A stretch of 64,000 bases of DNA from the NCBI GenBank assembly GCA_028753945.1, contig JAPNXP010000001.1:620001-684000 (forward strand). The letters run 5' to 3'. Origin of the DNA: Hexactinellida sp. DTS-2022 (Eukaryota > Porifera > Hexactinellida). Below, in pieces: positions 1 to 12,400 of the stretch. Position 1 is the stretch's first letter; every line of letters starts with the position of its first letter. A program made the translations under genes and the position numbers. The notes below the pieces were generated by a model. The model was not told the origin of the DNA. It ran no database searches and saw nothing but the letters and a program-made list of their open reading frames with translations.

Positions 1-478
1 CTGTTAATATTTCTGTGTACACTAAAGTGGGAAGAGGTCCCGACTATGTAACTAATCAGAGGACAATCGAGGATGGTAGGTTTTAATTCCTTCGCTACTT
101 TTCTGATTTATTTATCTGACTCTGTTACTCGGATTATCTGTCTTATTTAATTATTCTGCACTCCTTTAGTGCCATCTGCCACTCCCACCTCTCTGATTGC
201 TAATGCCATCTCTCCCAACATCATCAACACAAGTTGGGAGAACCCCCCTCCCTACCACTTGGGTGGAGTGATCACAGCCTACACACTCACGTACAGAGGC
301 TTGGAGAGAGACACTCCTCTGAAGACAATCGTGGTTCCTGTCCGGAACGGAAGTGTCTACATCACCCCTGCTCTTGTTGGGTTGCAGGAAGACACATCTT
401 ATTTCATTTCTGTCAGAGCCCACACAACTGTCGGGACTGGTCCTATTCTCAGCACAACTGTACACACTCCTGAAGATG
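1..478 (+). CDS. Gene A: end of an FN3 exon (1-75) and B-type FN3 exon (170-478)
   Basis: The first exon is cut by the window edge and keeps only the last strands of an A-type FN3 (YTKVGRGP motif). The second is a full B-type domain of 103 codons with the strand-B Trp (NTSWENPP), the LTYRGLERDT stretch and the HTPED end. The intron between them is 94 bp. Codon G|TG across the splice restores Val, confirming phase 1. Confidence 0.88.
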
Positions 479-3400
479 GTAAGTTTCTTAGATTTTCTAT
501 TCTGCTATTTTTATTATTGGCATTTTATTCTCTTTGACACTAAGTTACTAACACTAAGGGACCTTCAAATTTGCTCATTTTGCTGGATTCCGTTGAATTG
601 ATTTGTATATGCATTGGAATCAATCTTTGTTTCTTTAACCCATATTTTTCATTTCTGTACTTTTCCAAAGCTTTTTAATCCAAACTAAACCTTTAGTTTA
701 GTACCTAAATACTTGTTTGAGACTTAGTTTTTTATATTTTTCCAATGTAATTAAAAACATTTATTATTTCCCCCTAAATTTATACGAATATTAGTTTTGG
801 ATCTCCAGTTCGGACTATGTTGGTTCTGATTAGCGAGGGTGTACTATACTACATGGTTTCTGTTCATTATTTAGTTCCCTCCTCTTCTGTCCGTAACCTA
901 ACTACCTCAACAAAGCAACAGAATGCTACATCTATACTGGTTACTTGGGATGTACCAGTGTTGAATGACTTAAATGGTGTTCTGTTGAACTACTCAATAT
1001 TCTATTTCGGTTTGGAGATTGATACAGTTCCCAGAGTGATCTATCTGTCTCATCCTAATCACACCAATCAGTCTATTATTCTGACTGGTCTAGAAGAGTA
1101 CACGACTTACTCTATTATAGTCTCACCTTATACAAAGGTGGGCAGAGGTCCTGATGCTGTTGTCACACAGAGAACCAACCAAGACGGTGAGTATATCCAT
1201 TCATGAATGGACATCACATAGTACTTAGCTTTATGAATGTTCTACTTTAGTTCCAACTGATGTTCCCACTTCATTCTCCGCTAATGCCATCTCTCCTAAC
1301 ATCATCAACACAACTTGGGAACCTCCAACTGCTTACCACTTGGGTGGAGTGATCACAGCCTACACACTGACATACAGAGGCTTAGAGAGAGACACTCCTC
1401 TGAAGGTGAAAATCCTGACAGTCCTGAACGGAATTATCTACATCACTCCTGCTCTGACTGATTTGCAGGAAGACACTCGCTATGTGATATCTGTTCGAGC
1501 TAACACGAGTGTGGGAGCAGGTCCTTGGACCACTCTCACTGTTCACACTCCTGAGGATGGTGAGTTTCATTGATTTATATATTTCCTAATTTCTCCAATT
1601 GGACTCTATTCACTTCAAATCCTTTGATTCAATTTAAACTTTGTTGAAACTTATCTAATTGATGGTGCAAACTAGAAACCAAATTCCATTTATCAATAAT
1701 CCGTTATGGCACGTCGCTTTCAGCAAGTTGATGTGATGATGACACGTCAAAAATATTTGTTTACAATTTATGAATTCAATAAATCGAAAGTATTGGTTTT
1801 GGCTTGTGTTTGGAGATTGGCAATATGTGGAGAATAAATGCTGGCTTATAACTTTTTATTTTGAAACTCAAGCTAGTATAACTTTGAAAGGAATGGGTTG
1901 GAAAGTAGCTGGCAACATTGCAAAAAATCTTTAAAATCCGAAACATCTTTCTGAAATGGTTTAACACCTTTATAGTGATGACCACGTAGGGAAAAAATCT
2001 GAAATTACAGCTGTGCCTGCAACATTTTATTTTGGAGGCACTATCAATCGACCAACCACCAAGATATAGTACCTCCAAAGGAAAATGCTGTGTCACAGCT
2101 GTAATTTCAGATTTTTTATTCTATATATGTGACAGCTAATGTATTTACAGTTGTGCATCTTATGATAATTTCTTTCCTTCGTCATGCAATAAAACTTTTC
2201 ACCAACTAAATCGGTAAATTATTCGTTTGTCCTATGTTTAATTAGTAACACGTGCATGTTACACGTGAGTGATAATTTACGTTTTATACAATTCTACCCG
2301 CATAATTACAAATTTGTATGACAAATCAAAGTTTTGTCATTCAATCATATTTTTTGCATATTTTTATTTAAACAAGTTGGTCTATTTCAACCATCTTGTT
2401 TGGTTAGACGAAAATATTAATTAGTTGTCCCGAAAGTTGATTTAGAAAATTGTATTTCATCAAAAACTAAAATATATGGTTTTATTCCCTTGTTAATATC
2501 GATTTATGTCAAGTGTTATATATTTCTTCTCCAGTTCCTTCCTCTTCTGTCCGTAACCTAACTACCTCAACAACACAACAGAATGCTACATCTATACTGG
2601 TTACTTGGAATGTACCAGTGTTGAATGACCTGAATGGTGTTCTGTTGAACTACTCCATCAACTACTCTGGTATCGAGATTGATACAGTTCCCAGAGTGAT
2701 CTACCTGTCTAATCCTAATCTCACCAATCAGTCTATTACTCTGATTAATCTAGAAGAGTACACGACTTACTCAATCAATGTGTCTGCTTACACGAAAGTT
2801 GGCAGAGGTCCTGATGCTGTTGTCACACAGAGAACCAACCAAGACGGTGAGTATATCCATTCATGAATGGACATCACATAGTACTTAGCTTTATGAATGT
2901 TCTACTTTAGTTCCAACTGATGTTCCCACTTCATTCTCCGCTAATGCCATCTCTCCTAACATCATCAACACAACTTGGGAACCTCCAACTGCTTACCACT
3001 TGGGTGGAGTGATCACAGCCTACACACTGACATACAGAGGCTTAGAGAGAGACACTCCTCTGAAGGTGAAAGTCCTGACAGTCCTGAACGGAAGTATCTA
3101 CATCACTCCTGCTCTGACTGATTTGCAGGAAGACACTCGCTATGTGATATCTGTTCGAGCTAACACGAGTGTGGGAGCAGGTCCCTGGACCACTCTCACT
3201 GTTCACACTCCTGAAGATGGTGAGTACCCTTGTGTAGTGAATAATTGGGGGGTATACTCTTATACTTTGGTTTTAAAATATTTGTCTTTTGTATCACTAG
3301 TAAGTTAATCGATCGAATATGATGCATGCGAACTCTAAGCTATTTAGACCTTTTCATACAGTTATGTATTTCAAGTCACTGCAACAATTCATATATTATA

Positions 3401-6400
3401 CTTGCAGTCCCGACTGCTTATAGTGATCAAGTCAAATTGTTCCAATTTAACAAATTACATATGTAGGTTTTGTTTGAGTTAATTTGCTTATTATGAAGTC
3501 TCTCTATTATGACACAATTTTGGTCCATGATATTCATAATAAATCAACTTGACTGTAACAGGGGGGGGGGGGGGGGGGGGGGTCAATCTTAAGAATACTA
3601 ACCCATAGGTGACTTCATGGAAAAATATATATTTAGGGCATACCCACCACCCCCCCTCACGAAGTACCAAGTACTTAACGAATTTATTGCTTTTGGACCC
3701 CTACACCCCTTCAGTATTTGCCACAAGTAACACTCTGGAGTTGTCACCTATGTCAGATTAGCATAAATTGATACGAAGTTAATTACATCTGGTTCTGAAG
3801 TCCTCCTATGAGCATTTTTACCCAAAACACACTTTTTAACTTTTTACAATTTTAATTAGTCAGCAATTCTCACCTTTAGGTGTGATAAGATTTTAAAAAT
3901 TACCCTTAGTGTAAATTCTTGATAATTTGGTGCAACATTTCGCAATAATATTGATTCGTACCATCCATGAAGTACCAGGTACTTCATGGATGTACCTTTA
4001 AAAATGGGACCTACCACCTGGCTATGGGTCAAGTATCTGCCGATTGACCCACCCTGCTGTATATGTACTGCCCTGATTTTTATTTTTATTTGAACCTGGT
4101 GGCCTGACTACACATTATTTAGGGAATCACTTTATAAATTGACATTTTCAAGAAGAATTTTTTTAATTTTCGTTTCATACACTGATTTTCTCATAATCCT
4201 AGTTTTATTAATTGGGAATTTTTGAAGCCGAAAAGTCACTTTTGGTTCTTAATTAATCCGCTAAACCAGTGGTTCTCAACCTTTTCATTATTACCGAACC
4301 CTGGTAGTACTAAAAATCTTTTGCGACCCAAAACTTGTACTATTTACCCTGATACTATTATCGTGATATGTTACGCTGCGGATCCCTTTTGGGTCGCGGA
4401 CACACCAGGTTGGGAACCACTGCACTAAATAATATTTTGGAGCGTCTGTTCTTTCCCCTGAATGAGCTCACTCGTTACAATCGAATAACTATTGCTGCAA
4501 CTTGCGAGTGATACATAGTTTCGCCTGGAATAATTTCAGTTACGTAGTGTAATTATCACCCGCAAGACGTCAATTCAACGTGTTTTTCAATGAATTACCT
4601 TTAAACTACTTCCACAATTATGTTTTATATATATACATTTCATAGTTCCTTCTTCTTCTGTCCGTAACCTAACAACATCAACAACACAACAGAATGCTAC
4701 ATCTATACTGGTTACTTGGGATGTACCTGTGCTGAATGACCTGAATGGTGTTCTGTTGAACTACTCCATCAACTACTCTGGTATCGAGATAGATACAGTT
4801 CCCAGAGTGATCTACCTGTCCAATCGTAGTCTCACCGATCAGTCCATTACTCTGATTAATCTAGAAGAGTACACGACTTACTCAATCAATGTGTCTGCTT
4901 ATACGAAAGTGGGCAGAGGTCCTGATGCTGTTGTCACACAGAGAACCAATCAAGACGGTGAGTATATCCATTCATGAATGGACATCACATAGTACTTAGC
5001 TTTATGAATGTTCTACTTTAGTTCCAACTGATGTTCCCACTTCATTCTCCGCTAATGCCATCTCTCCTAACATCATCAACACAACTTGGGAACTTCCAAC
5101 TGCTTACCACTTGGGTGGAGTGATCACAGCCTACACACTGACATACAGAGGCTTAGAGAGAGACACTCCTCTGAAGGTGAAAATCCTGACAGTCCTGAAC
5201 GGAAGTATCTACATCACTCCTGCTCTGACTGATTTGCAGGAAGACACTCGCTATGTGATATCTGTTCGAGCTAACACGAGTGTAGGAGCAGGTCCTTGGA
5301 CCACTCTCACTGTTCACACTCCTGAGGATGGTGAGTTTCATTGATTTATATATTTCCTAATTTCTCCAATTGGACTCTATTCACTTCAAATCCTTTGATT
5401 CAATTTAAACTTTGTTGAAACTTATCTAATTGATGGTGCAAACTAGAAACCAAATTCCATTTATCAATAATCCGTTATGGCACGTCGCTTTCAGCAAGTT
5501 GATGTGATGATGACACGTCAAAAATATTTGTTTACAATTTATGAATTCAATAAATCGAAAGTATTGGTTTTGGCTTGTGTTTGGAGATTGGCAATATGTG
5601 GAGAATAAATGCTGGCTTATAACTTTTTATTTTGAAACTCAAGCTAGTATAACTTTGAAAGGAATGGGTTGGAAAGTAGCTGGCAACATTGCAAAAAATC
5701 TTTAAAATCCGAAACATCTTTCTGAAATGGTTTAACACCTTTATAGTGATGACCACGTAGGGAAAAAATCTGAAATTACAGCTGTGCCTGCAACATTTTA
5801 TTTTGGAGGCACTATCAATCGACCAACCACCAAGATATAGTGCCTCCAAAGGAAAATGCTGTGTCACAGCTGTAATTTCAGATTTTTTATTCTATATATG
5901 TGACAGCTAATGTATTTACAGTTGTGCATCTTATGATAATTTCTTTCCTTCGTCATGCAATAAAACTTTTCACCAACTAAATCGGTAAATTATTCGTTTG
6001 TCCTATGTTTAATTAGTAACACGTGCATGTTACACGTGAGTGATAATTTACGTTTTATACAATTCTACCCGCATAATTACAAATTTGTATGACAAATCAA
6101 AGTTTTGTCATTCAATCATATTTTTTGCATATTTTTATTTAAACAAGTTGGTCTATTTCAACCATCTTGTTTGGTTAGACGAAAATATTAATTAGTTGTC
6201 CCGAAAGTTGATTTAGAAAATTGTATTTCATCAAAAACTAAAATATATGGTTTTATTCCCTTGTTAATATCGATTTATGTCAAGTGTTATATATTTCTTC
6301 TCCAGTTCCTTCCTCTTCTGTCCGTAACCTAACTACCTCAACAACACAACAGAATGCTACATCTATACTGGTTACTTGGAATGTACCAGTGTTGAATGAC

Positions 6401-9400
6401 CTGAATGGTGTTCTGTTGAACTACTCCATCAACTACTCTGGTATCGAGATTGATACAGTTCCCAGAGTGATCTACCTGTCTAATCCTAATCTCACCAATC
6501 AGTCTATTACTCTGATTAATCTAGAAGAGTACACGACTTACTCAATCAATGTGTCTGCTTACACGAAAGTTGGCAGAGGTCCTGATGCTGTTGTCACACA
6601 GAGAACCAACCAAGACGGTGAGTATATCCATTCATGAATGGACATCACATAGTACTTAGCTTTATGAATGTTCTACTTTAGTTCCAACTGATGTTCCCAC
6701 TTCATTCTCCGCTAATGCCATCTCTCCTAACATCATCAACACAACTTGGGAACCTCCAACTGCTTACCACTTGGGTGGAGTGATCACAGCCTACACACTG
6801 ACATACAGAGGCTTAGAGAGAGACACTCCTCTGAAGGTGAAAGTCCTGACAGTCCTGAACGGAAGTATCTACATCACTCCTGCTCTGACTGATTTGCAGG
6901 AAGACACTCGCTATGTGATATCTGTTCGAGCTAACACGAGTGTGGGAGCAGGTCCCTGGACCACTCTCACTGTTCACACTCCTGAAGATGGTGAGTACCC
7001 TTGTGTAGTGAATAATTGGGGGGTATACTCTTATACTTTGGTTTTAAAATATTTGTCTTTTGTATCACTAGTAAGTTAATCGATCGAATATGATGCATGC
7101 GAACTCTAAGCTATTTAGACCTTTTCATACAGTTATGTATTTCAAGTCACTGCAACAATTCATATATTATACTTGCAGTCCCGACTGCTTATAGTGATCA
7201 AGTCAAATTGTTCCAATTTAACAAATTACATATGTAGGTTTTGTTTGAGTTAATTTGCTTATTATGAAGTCTCTCTATTATGACACAATTTTGGTCCATG
7301 ATATTCATAATAAATCAACTTGACTGTAACAGGGGGGGGGGGGGGGGGGGGGGTCAATCTTAAGAATACTAACCCATAGGTGACTTCATGGAAAAATATA
7401 TATTTAGGGCATACCCACCACCCCCCCTCACGAAGTACCAAGTACTTAACGAATTTATTGCTTTTGGACCCCTACACCCCTTCAGTATTTGCCACAAGTA
7501 ACACTCTGGAGTTGTCACCTATGTCAGATTAGCATAAATTGATACGAAGTTAATTACATCTGGTTCTGAAGTCCTCCTATGAGCATTTTTACCCAAAACA
7601 CACTTTTTAACTTTTTACAATTTTAATTAGTCAGCAATTCTCACCTTTAGGTGTGATAAGATTTTAAAAATTACCCTTAGTGTAAATTCTTGATAATTTG
7701 GTGCAACATTTCGCAATAATATTGATTCGTACCATCCATGAAGTACCAGGTACTTCATGGATGTACCTTTAAAAATGGGACCTACCACCTGGCTATGGGT
7801 CAAGTATCTGCCGATTGACCCACCCTGCTGTATATGTACTGCCCTGATTTTTATTTTTATTTGAACCTGGTGGCCTGACTACACATTATTTAGGGAATCA
7901 CTTTATAAATTGACATTTTCAAGAAGAATTTTTTTAATTTTCGTTTCATACACTGATTTTCTCATAATCCTAGTTTTATTAATTGGGAATTTTTGAAGCC
8001 GAAAAGTCACTTTTGGTTCTTAATTAATCCGCTAAACCAGTGGTTCTCAACCTTTTCATTATTACCGAACCCTGGTAGTACTAAAAATCTTTTGCGACCC
8101 AAAACTTGTACTATTTACCCTGATACTATTATCGTGATATGTTACGCTGCGGATCCCTTTTGGGTCGCGGACACACCAGGTTGGGAACCACTGCACTAAA
8201 TAATATTTTGGAGCGTCTGTTCTTTCCCCTGAATGAGCTCACTCGTTACAATCGAATAACTATTGCTGCAACTTGCGAGTGATACATAGTTTCGCCTGGA
8301 ATAATTTCAGTTACGTAGTGTAATTATCACCCGCAAGACGTCAATTCAACGTGTTTTTCAATGAATTACCTTTAAACTACTTCCACAATTATGTTTTATA
8401 TATATACATTTCATAGTTCCTTCTTCTTCTGTCCGTAACCTAACAACATCAACAACACAACAGAATGCTACATCTATACTGGTTACTTGGGATGTACCTG
8501 TGCTGAATGACCTGAATGGTGTTCTGTTGAACTACTCCATCAACTACTCTGGTATCGAGATAGATACAGTTCCCAGAGTGATCTACCTGTCCAATCGTAG
8601 TCTCACCGATCAGTCCATTACTCTGATTAATCTAGAAGAGTACACGACTTACTCAATCAATGTGTCTGCTTATACGAAAGTGGGCAGAGGTCCTGATGCT
8701 GTTGTCACACAGAGAACCAATCAAGACGGTGAGTATATCCATTCATGAATGGACATCACATAGTACTTAGCTTTATGAATGTTCTACTTTAGTTCCAACT
8801 GATGTTCCCACTTCATTCTCCGCTAATGCCATCTCTCCTAACATCATCAACACAACTTGGGAACTTCCAACTGCTTACCACTTGGGTGGAGTGATCACAG
8901 CCTACACACTGACATACAGAGGCTTAGAGAGAGACACTCCTCTGAAGGTGAAAATCCTGACAGTCCTGAACGGAAGTATCTACATCACTCCTGCTCTGAC
9001 TGATTTGCAGGAAGACACTCGCTATGTGATATCTGTTCGAGCTAACACGAGTGTAGGAGCAGGTCCTTGGACCACTCTCACTGTTCACACTCCTGAGGAT
9101 GGTGAGTTTCATTGATTTATATATTTCCTAATTTCTCCAATTGGACTCTATTCACTTCAAATCCTTTGATTCAATTTAAACTTTGTTGAAACTTATCTAA
9201 TTGATGGTGCAAACTAGAAACCAAATTCCATTTATCAATAATCCGTTATGGCACGTCGCTTTCAGCAAGTTGATGTGATGATGACACGTCAAAAATATTT
9301 GTTTACAATTTATGAATTCAATAAATCGAAAGTATTGGTTTTGGCTTGTGTTTGGAGATTGGCAATATGTGGAGAATAAATGCTGGCTTATAACTTTTTA

Positions 9401-12400
9401 TTTTGAAACTCAAGCTAGTATAACTTTGAAAGGAATGGGTTGGAAAGTAGCTGGCAACATTGCAAAAAATCTTTAAAATCCGAAACATCTTTCTGAAATG
9501 GTTTAACACCTTTATAGTGATGACCACGTAGGGAAAAAATCTGAAATTACAGCTGTGCCTGCAACATTTTATTTTGGAGGCACTATCAATCGACCAACCA
9601 CCAAGATATAGTGCCTCCAAAGGAAAATGCTGTGTCACAGCTGTAATTTCAGATTTTTTATTCTATATATGTGACAGCTAATGTATTTACAGTTGTGCAT
9701 CTTATGATAATTTCTTTCCTTCGTCATGCAATAAAACTTTTCACCAACTAAATCGGTAAATTATTCGTTTGTCCTATGTTTAATTAGTAACACGTGCATG
9801 TTACACGTGAGTGATAATTTACGTTTTATACAATTCTACCCGCATAATTACAAATTTGTATGACAAATCAAAGTTTTGTCATTCAATCATATTTTTTGCA
9901 TATTTTTATTTAAACAAGTTGGTCTATTTCAACCATCTTGTTTGGTTAGACGAAAATATTAATTAGTTGTCCCGAAAGTTGATTTAGAAAATTGTATTTC
10001 ATCAAAAACTAAAATATATGGTTTTATTCCCTTGTTAATATCGATTTATGTCAAGTGTTATATATTTCTTCTCCAGTTCCTTCCTCTTCTGTCCGTAACC
10101 TAACTACCTCAACAACACAACAGAATGCTACATCTATACTGGTTACTTGGAATGTACCAGTGTTGAATGACCTGAATGGTGTTCTGTTGAACTACTCCAT
10201 CAACTACTCTGGTATCGAGATTGATACAGTTCCCAGAGTGATCTACCTGTCTAATCCTAATCTCACCAATCAGTCTATTACTCTGATTAATCTAGAAGAG
10301 TACACGACTTACTCAATCAATGTGTCTGCTTACACGAAAGTTGGCAGAGGTCCTGATGCTGTTGTCACACAGAGAACCAACCAAGACGGTGAGTATATCC
10401 ATTCATGAATGGACATCACATAGTACTTAGCTTTATGAATGTTCTACTTTAGTTCCAACTGATGTTCCCACTTCATTCTCCGCTAATGCCATCTCTCCTA
10501 ACATCATCAACACAACTTGGGAACCTCCAACTGCTTACCACTTGGGTGGAGTGATCACAGCCTACACACTGACATACAGAGGCTTAGAGAGAGACACTCC
10601 TCTGAAGGTGAAAGTCCTGACAGTCCTGAACGGAAGTATCTACATCACTCCTGCTCTGACTGATTTGCAGGAAGACACTCGCTATGTGATATCTGTTCGA
10701 GCTAACACGAGTGTGGGAGCAGGTCCCTGGACCACTCTCACTGTTCACACTCCTGAGGATGGTGAGTCTCATTGATTTATATATTTCCAATTTCTCCATT
10801 AATACTCTATTTACTTTAATTATTCGATTCATTTTGAAATTTGTGGATACTTATCTCTTTGATGGTGCAAGCTAGAAACAAAATCCAATTATCTATCATC
10901 CGTTAGGGCATGTCAGTTTCAGCAATTTGAGGTGATGATGACATCTACAAATTATGTGTTTACCAAGGTTGAAACCGGTCGAATCGAATATTGGTATTCA
11001 TGAATGGTTGCCCTACCTTCGTTATACGAATACTGATATTTGATTCAGTAACCGAATACGAATACTGATATTCAATTCAGTAAACGAATGCGAATACTGA
11101 TAATATTCGCTTGCTTCAACCGTATACGAATGCTGATAATATATGGTTACGTCACCCGAATACCAGGGAATTATCCAGGAGCGCGCGATACGTTCCTTTT
11201 GGAGTATGATTAAGAAAAGATTAATTAGGAGCGCGAAAAATTGGAATCTTCTCCTATACCGTAACATTAATTTGTGATTTAGTTGTATGAAGATTGGATC
11301 AGACCAGGATTAGGAGCATAATTACAAATGGCTGTATTATACACTGCCGAATATGAATATTGATAATATTCGGTGGGAGACCGAATACCGAATAGTGATA
11401 TCATATCATATCATATCATATTAGGTTAGCCACCGAATATCAACTATTCGGCAAATAATATTCTGTTCAACCAAATATATCAGTATTCGGTTTCAACCTT
11501 GGTTTTTACAATTTTGTGAATTCAATAATTCGAAAGTATTGGTTGGTGTTTGGAGATCTCCCAAACTTGTAATGAATATGTGTTGGCTCATTCTTGTTAT
11601 ATTGTTACTCAAACTAGTATATCTATGAAAGGAAATGGGTTAGAAAGAAACTGGCAACACTGCATAGGATCTTTGCATTCCGAAACACCTTTCTGAAATG
11701 GTTGATCACCTTTATATTGATTATGACTTTACAAAAAATCATAAATTATAGCTGTATTGACAGCATCTTCTTTTGGATGCACTTCAATCAACCAACTACC
11801 AAAATATTGTGCCTCCAAATGAAAATTCTTTCGGCACAGATGCAATTTTGGATTTTTTTAATTTAAAAAGTTGGGATATTTCAAAAGTCTTGTTTAGTAT
11901 TAGAAAAATATTATTTATTTTTTGGCCCCAGATGCTGAGTTTAGAGAGTTTTATTTCATCAAAAACTGAAAACTATGATATTATTCACTACGTATATTTA
12001 TATTTGATTTGTGTCAGGTGTTATATATTTTTCCCCAGTTCCTTCCTCTTCTGTCCGTAACCTAACAACCTCAACAACACAACAAAATGCTACATCTATA
12101 CTGGTTACTTGGGATGTACCTGTGCTGAATGACCTGAATGGTGTTCTGTTGAACTACTCCATCAACTACTCTGGTATCGAGATAGATACAGTTCCCAGAG
12201 TGATCTACCTGTCCAATCCTAGTCTCACCGATCAGTCTATTACTCTGATTAATCTAGAAGAGTACACGACTTACTCAATCAATGTGTCTGCTTACACGAA
12301 AGTGGGCAGAGGTCCTGATGCTGTTGTCACACAGAGAACCAATCAAGACGGTGAGTATATCCATTCATGAATGGACATCACATAGTACTTAGCTTTATGA

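Larger units (their letters stand above)
3220..4645 (+). other. Intron of gene A with two hAT-like MITEs (copy at 6991-8416)
   Basis: Holds a G run and MITE at 3559-4056 and another MITE at 4267-4422. About 3400-3557 resembles the small element at 33688-33900 (ends related to CAGTC..GACTG). The rest is unassigned. Confidence 0.5.
1187..10750 (+). repeat. 3771-bp tandem repeat, about 2.5 periods
   Basis: Positions 1187, 4958 and 8729 start equivalent segments. One period contains four FN3 exons (1242 coding bases, 414 codons) plus introns, so each copy adds four domains in frame. From roughly 2100 to 6980 the sequence equals that 3771 bp downstream in every stretch I compared, including a run of 22 G. 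The first ~0.9 kb of period 1 shows a few substitutions against periods 2 and 3 (for example at 2070). Confidence 0.93.

Noticed and set aside
1776-2096. 106-codon minus-strand ORF (also at 5547 and 9318)
   Set aside because: It is a translation of the intronic hairpin and its flank, recurring only because the DNA is duplicated.
4222-4428. 68-codon ORF in an intron (copy at 7993)
   Set aside because: Lies across the hAT-like MITE at 4267-4422; no exon signals.
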